Assembly: GCF_002750975.1 (NCBI RefSeq)
Contig: NZ_PEJS01000001.1
Span: 3,286,001 to 3,350,000, forward strand
Length of the DNA stretch: 64,000 nucleotides
Direction of reading: 5' to 3'
From: Stenotrophomonas indicatrix
Lineage (GTDB): Bacteria > Pseudomonadota > Gammaproteobacteria > Xanthomonadales > Xanthomonadaceae
Within the stretch, counting starts at the first letter, position 1. Each line of letters begins with the position of its first letter. Below are positions 51,494 through 62,398 of the stretch, piece after piece. Position numbers and translations under genes: made by a program. The notes below the pieces were generated by a model. It was given only the letters and a program-made list of their open reading frames with translations, did no database searches and was not told the DNA's origin.

Positions 51494-52468
51494 ATGAGCA
51501 CCAACGAACTGCCCCAGACCAAGATCGCCGTCATCGGCTACGGCAGCCAGGGCCGCGCGCACGCGCTGAACCTGCGTGAATCCGGCTTCGATGTGGTGGT
51601 AGGCCTGCGTCCGGGCGGCCCCACCGAGGTCAAGGCACAGGCCGATGGCTTCACCGTGAAGGCACCGGCCGATGCGGTGAAGGATGCCGACCTGGTCGCG
51701 GTGCTGACCCCGGACATGGTGCAGAAGAAGCTGTACGAGGACGTGCTGGCGTCGAACATGAAGCAGGGCGCGGTGCTGCTGTTCGCGCATGGTCTGAACG
51801 TGCACTTCGACATGATCAAGCCGCGCGAAGACCTGGACGTCGTGCTGGTCGCACCGAAGGGCCCGGGTGCACTGGTCCGTCGCGAATATGAAATCGGCCG
51901 CGGTGTGCCATGCATCTGGGCGGTCTACCAGGACAAGAGCGGCAAGGCCGCCGAGTACGCGCTCGCCTATGCGGCCGGCCTGGGTGGTGCGCGCGCCAAC
52001 CTGATCCAGACCACCTTCAAGGAAGAAACCGAAACCGATCTGTTCGGCGAGCAGGCAGTGCTGTGCGGCGGCGCTTCGGCACTGGTGCAGGCGGGCTTCG
52101 AGACGCTGGTCGAAGCCGGTTACCAGCCGGAAATCGCCTACTACGAAGTGCTGCACGAACTGAAGCTGATCGTCGACCTGTTCTACGAAGGCGGCATCTC
52201 GCGGATGCTGGAGTTCATCTCCGAGACCGCGCAGTACGGCGACTACGTCAGCGGCCCGCGGGTGATCGACGCCGGTACCAAGGCGCGCATGAAGGAAGTG
52301 CTGAAGGACATCCAGGACGGTACCTTCACCAAGAACTGGGTGGCCGAGTACGAAGCGGGCCTGCCGAACTACAACAAGTTCAAGCAGGCCGACCTGGAGC
52401 ACCCGATCGAGAAGGTAGGCAAGGAACTGCGCGCCAAGATGGTCTGGTTGCAAGGTCAAGCCGCGTAA
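51494..52468 (+). CDS. ilvC: Ketol-acid reductoisomerase (class I)
   Basis: A 324-residue enzyme for the second common step of Ile/Val synthesis, using NADPH and Mg. Seen: the Rossmann motif [21 protein letters not shown] at residue 11 on, VAPKGPG near 120, [13 protein letters not shown] near 178 (metal-binding Asp and Glu) and the C-terminal [16 protein letters not shown]. Its short length marks the class I enzyme. AAGGA lies nine bases before the ATG. First gene of the operon, 24 bases after a terminator hairpin and so subject to double attenuation. Confidence 0.96.
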   Translation: MSTNELPQTKIAVIGYGSQGRAHALNLRESGFDVVVGLRPGGPTEVKAQADGFTVKAPADAVKDADLVAVLTPDMVQKKLYEDVLASNMKQGAVLLFAHGLNVHFDMIKPREDLDVVLVAPKGPGALVRREYEIGRGVPCIWAVYQDKSGKAAEYALAYAAGLGGARANLIQTTFKEETETDLFGEQAVLCGGASALVQAGFETLVEAGYQPEIAYYEVLHELKLIVDLFYEGGISRMLEFISETAQYGDYVSGPRVIDAGTKARMKEVLKDIQDGTFTKNWVAEYEAGLPNYNKFKQADLEHPIEKVGKELRAKMVWLQGQAA

Positions 52469-52505
52469 CAACGCGGCACCCCCACCCGCTCTGCAAGGTT
52501 CCCCC

Positions 52506-54242
52506 ATGAACTCTCCCACACACCGCAGCGCGCCGCCCAACGGCGCGCGCTGGCTGACCCAGGCGCTGGAGGCCGAGGGTGTCCGTACGCTGTTCGGCTA
52601 TCCGGGCGGCACCATCATGCCGTTCTACGACGCGCTGGTGGATTCGTCGCTGAAGCACATCCTGGTGCGCCATGAGCAGGGCGCGGCACTGGCCGCCAAC
52701 GGCTTTGCGCGCGCCAGTGGCCAGGTCGGCGTCTGCGTGGCGACCTCCGGTCCGGGCGCGTCGAACCTGGTCACCGGCATCGCCGATGCGATGCTCGATT
52801 CGGTGCCGATGGTCTGCATCACCGGCCAGGTCGCCACGCCGCTGCTGGGCACCGATGCGTTCCAGGAACTGGACGTGTTCGGCCTGACGATGCCGATCGT
52901 CAAGCACAGCTGGCTGGTGCGCAGCGTCGATGACCTGCCGCGCGTGGTGGCCGATGCTTTCCGCATCGCCCGCGAAGGCCGTCCCGGCCCGGTGCTGATC
53001 GATCTGCCCAAGGACGTGCAGCTGGCCGATGCCAGCCACCTGCCGGCGCATGTGCCGGCCAATGTGGAACCGCCGCCGGCCCCGGCCGACGCGGCCATCG
53101 CCGAGGCCATCGCGGCTCTGGCGGCGGCCGAGAAGCCGGTGGTCTACGCCGGTGGTGGCATCGCCCTGGGCGATGCCGTGCAGGACCTGCGCGAATTCGT
53201 CGAAGCCAGCGCCATCCCCACCGTGATGACCCTGCGTGGGCTGGGCGCGCTGCCTCCCCAGCACCCGCAGTCGCTGGGCATGCTGGGCATGCACGGCACC
53301 CGCGCGGCGAACATGGCCGTGCAGGAAAGCGATCTGCTGCTGGTGCTGGGTGCGCGCTTCGATGATCGGGCGACCGGCAAGCTGGCCGAGTTCGCACCGT
53401 TTGCCCGCGTGGTGCACATCGATGCCGATGCGTACGAGATCTCCAAGCTGCGCAGCGCTGATGTCGCCGTGCCCGGCAACGTCGGCCACGCCATCCGCGC
53501 CCTGCGTGCGGCCTTCCCCTCCCCCAAGGCCCACCAGGACGCATGGCGCAAGCGCTGCGCCCAGCATCGCGATCGCTTCGCCGCGCGCTACGACGCACCC
53601 GGCCAGCACATCTACGCCCCGGCGCTGCTGAAGCGCCTGAGCGAACTGGCGCCGGCCGATACGGTGGTCGCCTGCGACGTCGGCCAGCACCAGATGTGGG
53701 TTGCGCAGCACTGCCGCTTCACTCATCCGCGCAACCACCTGACCAGCGGTGCACTGGGCACGATGGGCTTCGGCCTGCCGGCGGCGATGGGCGCGCAGTT
53801 CGCCTGCCCCGAGCGCACGGTGGTGCTGGTCTCCGGCGATGGCAGCTTCATGATGAACGTGCAGGAGCTGGCGACCATCGCCCGCTGCCGCCTGCCGGTG
53901 AAGATCATCCTGCTGGACAACAGTTCGCTGGGCATGGTGCGGCAGTGGCAGGAACTGTTCTTTGCCGAGCGTTACAGCGAGATCGACCTGTCCGACAACC
54001 CGGACTTCGTCGCCCTGGCCAAGGTGTTCGGCATCGCGGCCACGCGCATCGACGCACGTGATGACGTCGAAGGTGGCCTGGCCGCGCTGCTGGCCGAACC
54101 CGGCCCGGCCCTGCTGCACGTGGCCATCGATGCACGCGCGAACGTGTGGCCGCTGGTACCGCCCAATACCGCCAACAGCACCATGCTGGAAAGCAACCCT
54201 GCACATGCACGCCAGGAGATCCCCAATGCAATACCGGCTTGA
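52506..54242 (+). CDS. ilvG: Acetolactate synthase large subunit
   Basis: A 578-residue thiamine-diphosphate enzyme that condenses pyruvate with pyruvate or 2-ketobutyrate. Seen: FGYPGGTIMPFYDAL near residue 31, the glutamate in RHEQGAALAANGFARASG near 55, the FAD-associated central domain, and the ThDP/Mg motif GDGSFMMNVQELATI near 443. It is followed by a short ACT-type subunit gene that overlaps it by 17 bases, the ilvGM arrangement. Confidence 0.95.
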   Translation: MNSPTHRSAPPNGARWLTQALEAEGVRTLFGYPGGTIMPFYDALVDSSLKHILVRHEQGAALAANGFARASGQVGVCVATSGPGASNLVTGIADAMLDSVPMVCITGQVATPLLGTDAFQELDVFGLTMPIVKHSWLVRSVDDLPRVVADAFRIAREGRPGPVLIDLPKDVQLADASHLPAHVPANVEPPPAPADAAIAEAIAALAAAEKPVVYAGGGIALGDAVQDLREFVEASAIPTVMTLRGLGALPPQHPQSLGMLGMHGTRAANMAVQESDLLLVLGARFDDRATGKLAEFAPFARVVHIDADAYEISKLRSADVAVPGNVGHAIRALRAAFPSPKAHQDAWRKRCAQHRDRFAARYDAPGQHIYAPALLKRLSELAPADTVVACDVGQHQMWVAQHCRFTHPRNHLTSGALGTMGFGLPAAMGAQFACPERTVVLVSGDGSFMMNVQELATIARCRLPVKIILLDNSSLGMVRQWQELFFAERYSEIDLSDNPDFVALAKVFGIAATRIDARDDVEGGLAALLAEPGPALLHVAIDARANVWPLVPPNTANSTMLESNPAHARQEIPNAIPA

Positions 54243-54477
54243 CCTGGTGCTGCAACCGGCCGAGGGCGCGCTGCTGCGCGTGATCGGCATGGCCGAACGC
54301 CGCGGTTTCGCGCCGCGCGCGATCACCGGTGCGCCGATGGCCGCCGATGATGGCCGTTGGCACCTGCAACTGGTGGTGGACAGCCAGCGCCCGCCGGAAA
54401 CGCTGTGCCGGCAGATGGAAAAGATCTACGACTGCGTTTCGGTGCAGATGACCGCACTGGAAGGAGCATCCGCATGA
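54226..54477 (+). CDS. ilvM: Acetolactate synthase small subunit (ACT, IlvM-like)
   Basis: An 83-residue regulatory subunit with one ACT domain: LDLVLQPAEGALLRVIGMAERRGF then WHLQLVVDSQRPPETLCRQMEKIYDCVSVQ. IlvM-type subunits give the ilvG enzyme its stability but little valine inhibition. ATG 54226 overlaps the end of ilvG, which fits translational coupling. The stop TGA overlaps the start of a 37-codon ORF (ATGA). Confidence 0.9.
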   Translation: MQYRLDLVLQPAEGALLRVIGMAERRGFAPRAITGAPMAADDGRWHLQLVVDSQRPPETLCRQMEKIYDCVSVQMTALEGASA

Positions 54478-54587
54478 ACGCCCGTACCGTATGCAACACG
54501 GTGCCGGTACGGAGGCGTCTTCTTCGCCGCCCGTGCCCGCATGCGGTGGTCGGCAACACCCTGCTGGTGGCCCATGCCGGCCGCTGA
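54474..54587 (+). CDS. 37-codon ORF bridging ilvM and ilvA
   Basis: A 37-residue basic ORF starting MNARTVCNTVPVRRRLLRRP and ending [13 protein letters not shown]. It overlaps ilvM by four bases (ATGA) and the ilvA start by 14, so a ribosome could pass from ilvM through it to ilvA. An 8-bp hairpin, CCGTACCG/CGGTACGG (54482-54489 with 54505-54512), lies in its first third, and a GGAGG lies at the hairpin's edge. It may be a coupling device rather than a protein. No family is recognised. Confidence 0.5.
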   Translation: MNARTVCNTVPVRRRLLRRPCPHAVVGNTLLVAHAGR

Positions 54588-55661
54588 CGCCAGCAAGGAA
54601 AGCGATGTCGGCGACGTAACCGTTGCCGACGTACTGGCTGCGCAGGCCCGCCTGCGCCGCTTCCTGCCGCCCACGCCGCTGCATCATGCCGAGCGCTTCG
54701 GCACCTGGCTGAAGCTGGAAAACCTGCAGCGCACCGGCTCGTACAAGGTGCGCGGCGCGCTCAATGCCCTGCTGGCCGCCCGCGAACGTGGCGATACCCG
54801 GCCGGTGATCTGCGCCTCGGCCGGCAACCATGCCCAGGGCGTGGCCTGGGCCGCCTATCGCCTGGATGTGCCGGCCATCACCGTGATGCCGCATGGCGCA
54901 CCGGCCACCAAGATCGCTGGCGTCGCCCATTGGGGTGCAACGGTGCGCCAGCACGGCAACAGCTATGACGAGGCCTATGCGTTCGCCGTCGAACTGGCGC
55001 AGCGTCATGGCTACCGCTTCCTGTCCGCCTTCGATGATGCCGATGTCATCGCCGGCCAGGGCACCGTCGGCATCGAGCTGGCCGCACACGCGCCGGACGT
55101 GGTGATCGTACCGATCGGCGGTGGCGGCCTGGCATCCGGCGTAGCCCTGGCGCTGAAGTCGCAGGGCGTGCGCATCGTCGGCGCGCAGGTCGAGGGAGTC
55201 GATTCGATGGCCCGCGCGATCCGCGGCGACGTGCGCGAGATCAATCCTGTGCCGTCGCTGGCCGATGGCGTGCGGGTGAAGATCCCCGGTTTCCTGACCC
55301 GTCGCCTGTGTACCTCGCTGCTGGACGATGTGGTGATCGTGCGCGAAGCCGAGCTGCGCGAGACCCTGGTGCGGCTGGCACTGGAAGAACACATCATCGC
55401 CGAAGGCGCCGGTGCGCTGGCACTGGCCGCCGGCCGTCGCGTCGCCGGGCGCCGCAAGTGCGCGGTCGTCTCCGGTGGCAACATCGACGCCGGCGTGCTC
55501 GCCGGCCTGCTCACCGACATCCGCCCACGCCCGCCACGCAAGCCGCGCCGACGCCGGGCAGAAACCCCGCGCTCGCCCGGCAAGGCGACCGCCACCGCTT
55601 TTCCCACGCCTTCCCCTTCCCCCCTGCAAGCCGTCGCACCCGCTGTCGAGGAGATTTCCCT

Positions 55662-55665
<4 letters not shown>
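54574..55665 (+). CDS. ilvA: Threonine dehydratase, catalytic domain only
   Basis: A 363-residue PLP enzyme that turns threonine into 2-ketobutyrate, the first step to isoleucine. Seen: [21 protein letters not shown] near 46 (Schiff-base Lys in SYKVRG), [14 protein letters not shown] near 80, [17 protein letters not shown] near 175 and the C-terminal SGGNIDAG. It lacks the C-terminal ACT-like regulatory domains of IlvA, like TdcB, so feedback by isoleucine is not expected at this protein. Instead it has a roughly 50-residue Pro/Arg-rich tail ([20 protein letters not shown]). Stop and leuA start overlap (GTGA). Confidence 0.88.
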
Positions 55666-57248
<1,583 letters not shown>

Positions 57249-57258
57249 GGAATGTGAG

Positions 57259-58038
57259 ATGAGCGCCTTCGACACCGCAACCACCACCAGCAGCGCTGGC
57301 CAGCAGTGGAATGCCCAGGACTATGCGATCGATGCCGGCTTCGTGCCGCGCCTCGGTGGCGCCGTAGCGCGCCTGCTCGATGCGCGTGCCGGAGAACGCA
57401 TTCTCGACCTGGGTTGTGGCGATGGCCTGCTCACCACCGAGCTGGCCCTCAGCGGCGCACATATGCAGGGCGTCGATGCCTCGCCGGAAATGGTGATCGC
57501 CGCGCGTGCGCGGGGCGTCGATGCGCAGGTGATGGACGGCCACGCGCTGGCCTTCGATGGTGCGTTCGATGCGGTGTTCAGCAACGCAGCCCTGCATTGG
57601 ATGCCCGACCCGGATCGCGTGCTGGAGGGCGTGCGCCGCGCCCTGCGCCCCGGCGGGCGCTTGGTCGCCGAGTTCGGCGGCCATGGCAACGTGGCCACGA
57701 TCACTGCCGCCGTGCAGGCCGCACGCGTCGCCCATGGCCATGGTGCCAGCACATTCCAGTGGTACTTCCCCACTGCCGATGCCTACGCAGACCGCCTGCG
57801 CCAGCATGGCTTCCAGGTGCAGCTGATCGAATGCCTGCCGCGACCGACCGCGCTGCCGACCGGCGTTGCCGGCTGGCTGCGGGTATTCGCCGCTCCACTG
57901 CTGGACGACCTGCCGGCCGAGGCGCGCGCCACGGTGCGCGATGCCGCCACGGCCCTGCTGGCCGACCTGCCGCGCAATGCCGCCTGCCAGCCGCTGGCCG
58001 ACTACGTGCGCCTGCGCGTGCTCGCGCGGCGCCGCTGA
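57259..58038 (+). CDS. Class I SAM methyltransferase, trans-aconitate-methyltransferase-like
   Basis: A 259-residue methyltransferase with motif [17 protein letters not shown] near residue 46, [13 protein letters not shown] near 72, the [26 protein letters not shown] block near 113-137 (a signature of Tam-like enzymes), and a C-terminal half of helices. It lies between leuA and leuC, 10 bases after leuA and 59 before leuC, all on one strand. In yeast the enzyme Tmt1 of this type methylates both trans-aconitate and 3-isopropylmalate. The place in the leucine operon makes an isopropylmalate-family acid the natural substrate to consider. Confidence 0.85.
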   Translation: MSAFDTATTTSSAGQQWNAQDYAIDAGFVPRLGGAVARLLDARAGERILDLGCGDGLLTTELALSGAHMQGVDASPEMVIAARARGVDAQVMDGHALAFDGAFDAVFSNAALHWMPDPDRVLEGVRRALRPGGRLVAEFGGHGNVATITAAVQAARVAHGHGASTFQWYFPTADAYADRLRQHGFQVQLIECLPRPTALPTGVAGWLRVFAAPLLDDLPAEARATVRDAATALLADLPRNAACQPLADYVRLRVLARRR

Positions 58039-58097
58039 CCTGCTCCTGTTACTTTCTCTTCGATGCCCGTTACTCCGTACTCCTGCCAGGCAAACGC

Positions 58098-59516
58098 ATG
58101 ACTTCCGCACCCCGCACCCTGTACGACAAACTGTGGGACGCCCACGTGGTGGTTCCAGAAACCGACAGCGCGCCCGCCGTGCTGTATATCGACCTCCACC
58201 TGATCCATGAAGTGACCTCGCCGCAGGCTTTCACCGAGCTGCGCGAGCGTGGCCTGAAGCCGCGCCGTCCGGATCGGACCAAGGCCACGATGGATCATTC
58301 AACGCCGACCCTGCCGGCCGCTGCCGACGGTACGCTGCCCTACGCCAGTGCCGCCTCCGAAGCACAGGTCGCGATGCTGGCGCGCAACTGCGCCGAGCAC
58401 GGCATCGAACTGTTCGACATGGCCTCGGACAACCGCGGCATCGTCCACGTGATCGCACCGGAACAGGGCTTCACCCAGCCGGGCATGACCATCGTCTGCG
58501 GCGACAGCCACACCTCCACCCACGGCGCATTCGGGTCGCTGGCCTTCGGCATCGGCACCAGCGAAGTCGGCCATGTGCTGGCCACGCAGTGCCTGCTGCA
58601 GCGCAAGGCGAAGACGCTGGCGATCACCGTCGATGGCAAGGTCGCGCCGGGTATCGGCGCCAAGGACGTGGTCCTGCACATCATCGGCGTGATCGGCGTC
58701 AATGGTGGCACCGGGCACGTGATCGAGTTCCGCGGCAGCACCATCGAAGCGATGGACATGGAACAGCGCATGACCCTGTGCAACATGTCGATCGAAGCCG
58801 GAGCACGCGCCGGCATGGTCGCTCCCGACCAGGTGACATTCGACTTCGTCGCCAATACGCCGCGTGGCCCCAAGGGCGCCGACTTCGACGCTGCCGTTGC
58901 CCGCTGGACGCAGCTGCGCAGCGATGAAGGCGCGCGCTTCGACAGCGAGGTGCACATCGATGCCGCCGATATCCGCCCGACCCTGACCTGGGGTACCCAC
59001 CCCGGCACCGCCATCGCGGTGGATGCGCCGATCCCGGCGGCCAACGATGCCGCCGCGCAGAAGGGCCTGGATTACATGCACTTCCAGGCGGGACAGACGC
59101 TGGCCGGCACGCCCGTGGACGTGGTGTTCGTCGGCTCCTGCACCAATGGCCGGCTGAGCGACATGCGCGAAGTGGCACAGGTGCTGCGTGGCCGTCGCAT
59201 CGCCGAGCGCGTGCGCATGCTGGTGGTGCCTGGTTCTGAAATCGTCAAGCGCCAGGCCGAGGCCGAAGGCATCCATGAGATCGTGCGCGCGGCCGGTGCC
59301 GAATGGCGCGAGCCGGGCTGTTCGATGTGCATTGCCATGAATGGCGACCTGGTCGCCCCCGGCCAACTGGCGGTCAGCACCAGCAACCGCAACTTCGAAG
59401 GCCGCCAGGGCCCGGGCTCGCGCACGCTGCTGGCCTCGCCGATGAGTGCTGCCTGGGCCGCGGTGCAGGGCCACGTCGCCGATGCCCGTGAGCTGTTCGC
59501 CCAGGAGGTGGCCTGA
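58098..59516 (+). CDS. leuC: 3-isopropylmalate dehydratase large subunit
   Basis: A 472-residue aconitase-family subunit that isomerises 2- to 3-isopropylmalate with LeuD. Seen: [17 protein letters not shown] near residue 31, [14 protein letters not shown] near 133, and the cluster Cys in [12 protein letters not shown] near 345 and EPGCSMC near 405. The 59-base gap before it holds no clear promoter. Its stop and the leuD start share one base (TGATG). Confidence 0.96.
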   Translation: MTSAPRTLYDKLWDAHVVVPETDSAPAVLYIDLHLIHEVTSPQAFTELRERGLKPRRPDRTKATMDHSTPTLPAAADGTLPYASAASEAQVAMLARNCAEHGIELFDMASDNRGIVHVIAPEQGFTQPGMTIVCGDSHTSTHGAFGSLAFGIGTSEVGHVLATQCLLQRKAKTLAITVDGKVAPGIGAKDVVLHIIGVIGVNGGTGHVIEFRGSTIEAMDMEQRMTLCNMSIEAGARAGMVAPDQVTFDFVANTPRGPKGADFDAAVARWTQLRSDEGARFDSEVHIDAADIRPTLTWGTHPGTAIAVDAPIPAANDAAAQKGLDYMHFQAGQTLAGTPVDVVFVGSCTNGRLSDMREVAQVLRGRRIAERVRMLVVPGSEIVKRQAEAEGIHEIVRAAGAEWREPGCSMCIAMNGDLVAPGQLAVSTSNRNFEGRQGPGSRTLLASPMSAAWAAVQGHVADARELFAQEVA

Positions 59517-60094
59517 TGAGCGGCTTCCGCACCCTGAGCTCGGCCAGCGTGGTGCTGCGCCAGACCAACATCGACACCGACCAGATCATTCCGGCGCGGT
59601 TCCTGTCCACCACCGAACGTGCTGGCCTGGGCCGCAATGCGTTCAACGACTGGCGCTGGCAGGCCGATGGCTCGCCCGTGGCGGACTTCGCCTTCAACCA
59701 ACCGCACAACGCCGGCCGCAGCATCCTGCTGGCCGGGCGCAACTTCGGCTGCGGCTCATCGCGCGAGCATGCGCCGTGGGCACTGACCGATCTCGGCCTG
59801 CGTGCCATCGTCAGCAGCGAGATCGCCGACATCTTCCGCGGCAATTCGCTGAAGAACGGCCTGCTGCCGATCGTACTGGACGAGGCCGACGTGCAGCTGC
59901 TGATGCAGCGCCCTGACGATGAGCTGACCATCGACGTTGCGGCGCGCGAGCTGCGCACGCCCGATGGCCGCGTCTACTCCTTCCCGTTGGACGGCTTCTC
60001 GCAGACCTGCCTGCTGGAAGGCGTCGATCAACTGGGTTATCTGTTGGGCCGTGTCCCTGAAATCGAACGTTACGAGAGTGAGCATGCACGCTGA
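59516..60094 (+). CDS. leuD: 3-isopropylmalate dehydratase small subunit
   Basis: A 192-residue swivelling-domain subunit. Seen: [23 protein letters not shown] near residue 16, and [21 protein letters not shown] near 75. It completes the active site of LeuC. It overlaps leuC by one base and leuB by 11, so leuCDB are tightly coupled. Confidence 0.96.
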   Translation: MSGFRTLSSASVVLRQTNIDTDQIIPARFLSTTERAGLGRNAFNDWRWQADGSPVADFAFNQPHNAGRSILLAGRNFGCGSSREHAPWALTDLGLRAIVSSEIADIFRGNSLKNGLLPIVLDEADVQLLMQRPDDELTIDVAARELRTPDGRVYSFPLDGFSQTCLLEGVDQLGYLLGRVPEIERYESEHAR

Positions 60095-61145
60095 AATTGT
60101 TGTCCTGCCCGGTGATGGCATCGGCCCGGAAGTGGCCGCCGCCGCGGTCGCCGTTCTGAACACCGTCGCCAAGCGCTTCAACCACACCTTCACCTTCAGC
60201 GAGCACGACCTCGGTGGCATCGCCATCGACCGCCACGGCGAACCGCTGCCGGCGTCGACCCTGGCCGCCTGCCAGGCCGCCAACGCTGTGCTGCTGGGCG
60301 CCGTGGGCGGGCCGAAGTGGTCCGACCCGAACGCCAAGGTCCGCCCGGAACAGGGCCTGCTGGCGATCCGCAAGGCGCTGGGCCTGTATGCCAACCTGCG
60401 TCCGGTGCGCACCCATGAAGCCGCACTGCACGCCTCGCCGATCAAGGCCGAGCTGCTGCAGGGCGTGGACTTCGTCGTGGTGCGCGAACTGACCGGTGGC
60501 ATCTACTTCGGCGACAAGACCCGCGATACCGACAGCGCCAGCGATCTGTGCCGCTACACCGTGGCCGAGATCGAGCGTGTGCTGCGCAGTGCCTTCCGGC
60601 TGGCGCAGCAGCGTCGCGGCAAGGTCACGTCGGTGGACAAGGCCAACGTGCTGGAAACCTCACGCCTGTGGCGTGACGTGGCCGCGCGCATCGGCCGCGA
60701 GGAATTCCCGGACGTGGCGCTGGAACACCAGCTGGTCGATTCCATGGCGATGCATCTGCTGGCCAAGCCACGCGAGTACGACGTGATCGTGACCGAGAAC
60801 ATGTTCGGCGACATCCTCACCGATGAGGCTTCGATGCTGGCCGGTTCGCTGGGCCTGCTGCCATCGGCATCGCTGGGCGAGCCGGGTGCGGTGGGCATCT
60901 ACGAGCCGATCCACGGCTCGGCACCGGACATCGCCGGCAAGGGCATCGCCAACCCGTACGCGACGATCTTCAGCGCGGCGATGCTGCTGCGCCATTCGCT
61001 GGGGCTGGAAGACGAAGCAGCAGCAGTGGAAGCGGCAGTGCACGCGGTGCTGGACGATGGCGTTTTCACCGCAGACCTGGCCGCCAAGGGCCACGCGGTG
61101 AGCACGGCGACGGCCACCGACGCGGTGCTGGCCAAACTGGGATGA
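60084..61145 (+). CDS. leuB: 3-isopropylmalate dehydrogenase
   Basis: A 353-residue NAD-dependent enzyme oxidising 3-isopropylmalate. Seen: [16 protein letters not shown] near residue 6, [22 protein letters not shown] near 88, [13 protein letters not shown] near 134, [12 protein letters not shown] near 183, and [30 protein letters not shown] near 235-262. Last gene of the operon, followed by a terminator. Confidence 0.97.
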   Translation: MHAEIVVLPGDGIGPEVAAAAVAVLNTVAKRFNHTFTFSEHDLGGIAIDRHGEPLPASTLAACQAANAVLLGAVGGPKWSDPNAKVRPEQGLLAIRKALGLYANLRPVRTHEAALHASPIKAELLQGVDFVVVRELTGGIYFGDKTRDTDSASDLCRYTVAEIERVLRSAFRLAQQRRGKVTSVDKANVLETSRLWRDVAARIGREEFPDVALEHQLVDSMAMHLLAKPREYDVIVTENMFGDILTDEASMLAGSLGLLPSASLGEPGAVGIYEPIHGSAPDIAGKGIANPYATIFSAAMLLRHSLGLEDEAAAVEAAVHAVLDDGVFTADLAAKGHAVSTATATDAVLAKLG

Positions 61146-61152
61146 GTGATCG

Positions 61153-61185
61153 GGGTACCGGACGGCGTCCGGTACCCGTTCTCTC
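61153..61185 (+). terminator. Terminator of the ilv-leu operon
   Basis: GGGTACCGGAC-GGC-GTCCGGTACCC, perfect 11-bp stem, then GTTCTCTCT, eight bases after leuB. Confidence 0.85.
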
Positions 61186-61207
61186 TGCGCATCCCGCACT
61201 GACTCAC

Positions 61208-62281
61208 TCAGTGCGGGATGTTCGCGCTCTGCGGATCGCTCGCGGCCGCGCGCATCTGCGAGCTGCTGCATCCGGTCAGGACAGTGCCGTCGTCAGCTCT
61301 GGCCACCATGCGTTCATGGATTCGGATGCTGCCTGAAGGCAAGCCGCTGCGCGACGCTTCGCGTTGCCAGACCTGCACGCCGGCCTGCTGGTGAGCAGTT
61401 GTCAGACCGGCATCGAGCAACACGCCTGCGACGTTGATTCTGCCAAGGTCTGCAGCGATCAGGCCGGCCGGTGCGGCCAGTACCTTGTCGGTGGTGATTC
61501 CCTGGATCTGCAGCGGCGTCTGCAGTTCGATCTGGAAGACCGGAAGTACCGTGCCGTTGATCGCATGCGTGGGTGCCGACACTGCGTGCACCTCTGCCGG
61601 CCATTCGCTCTGCGGCTGTTCCATCACCTGCTGCAGCAAGCGCCCGACGCGGCGCAGGGCCGCATCGTCGGCACGGCACTCGATGGCCGCTGTGAGGTCA
61701 TTGGCATCTGCACGCTGCTGCCGATCCAGTGGCAACGTTCCCTGCGTGCTGGCAACCGCGGCAGTACATCCCAACCGATAGCCGTCGCCATCGCTGCTCA
61801 CCATGATCGACGCGGCCGACGCGTTGCCATCAACCGGTCGTGCAGTCCACACCCGAAAGGGTTCACGCAGCGTGCTCGACTGCAGCTGCAGGCCATGGCG
61901 GGCAACGATGCGATCGCGCGCTGCAGCGTCGATGGCAATGGACAACCCCTGCGCGCCTGCGAAAACGCGCTGGGTCCGGACGCCCTGCACGGTCAACGGC
62001 ACCGGCATATCGATGACCGTCACCGAAGCAGCGTCGGCGTCTCCGGCCTGCTCGAAATGCCAGTCACGCAGATGCAACGGGCGACCGGCCGGATCGCCGT
62101 AGCGTGCCGCCCGCAGGGTGCTGGCGACGGTCTGCCGGGTATCTGCACTGGCACGGCATTCGAGCACGGCGAGCAGGTTCTGCTGGAAGCGCAGGGCCTC
62201 GGTCTGAGCCGGCTCTGCATCGGCATGACCGCAGCAGGCAACCAGCATCAGCACGCAAGCGCGGATCGTGCGAGGGAACAT
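61208..62281 (-). CDS. Hypothetical secreted protein with two internal repeats
   Basis: A 357-residue exported protein (signal peptide about 1-22, MFPRTIRACVLMLVACCGHADA; the CC could also be a lipidation site). The mature part consists of two copies of a domain of about 160 residues: LLAVLECRASADTR ... PLTVQGVRTQRVFAGAQGLS ... GYRLGC in the first, and LTAAIECRADDAAL ... PLQIQGITTDKVLAAPAGLI ... TVLTGC in the second. Each copy has two matched Cys, so one disulfide per domain is likely. I do not recognise the family. It is convergent with leuB and stands alone. Confidence 0.72.
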   Translation of the reverse strand: MFPRTIRACVLMLVACCGHADAEPAQTEALRFQQNLLAVLECRASADTRQTVASTLRAARYGDPAGRPLHLRDWHFEQAGDADAASVTVIDMPVPLTVQGVRTQRVFAGAQGLSIAIDAAARDRIVARHGLQLQSSTLREPFRVWTARPVDGNASAASIMVSSDGDGYRLGCTAAVASTQGTLPLDRQQRADANDLTAAIECRADDAALRRVGRLLQQVMEQPQSEWPAEVHAVSAPTHAINGTVLPVFQIELQTPLQIQGITTDKVLAAPAGLIAADLGRINVAGVLLDAGLTTAHQQAGVQVWQREASRSGLPSGSIRIHERMVARADDGTVLTGCSSSQMRAAASDPQSANIPH

Positions 62282-62344
62282 GCAGGCTCTCCGGCCCCGG
62301 GACAGCCCGCTATTGTGCCCGTGAACGCCCTGATTGGAAGCCAG

Positions 62345-62371
62345 CAGCATCCACGCATGGCGTGGATGCTG
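62345..62371. repeat. SMAG-type palindrome without GTAG
   Basis: CAGCATCCACGCATGGCGTGGATGCTG. The usual CTAC end is replaced by GCTG, which extends the stem to 12 pairs. Confidence 0.7.
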
Positions 62372-62398
62372 CTGCACGAACCCAAGCCTCGCGTGCCT

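Noticed and set aside
54474..54600. Frameshifted 5' end of ilvA
   Set aside because: The 37-codon reading does not resemble the start of any threonine dehydratase, and the catalytic domain is complete from the ATG at 54574.
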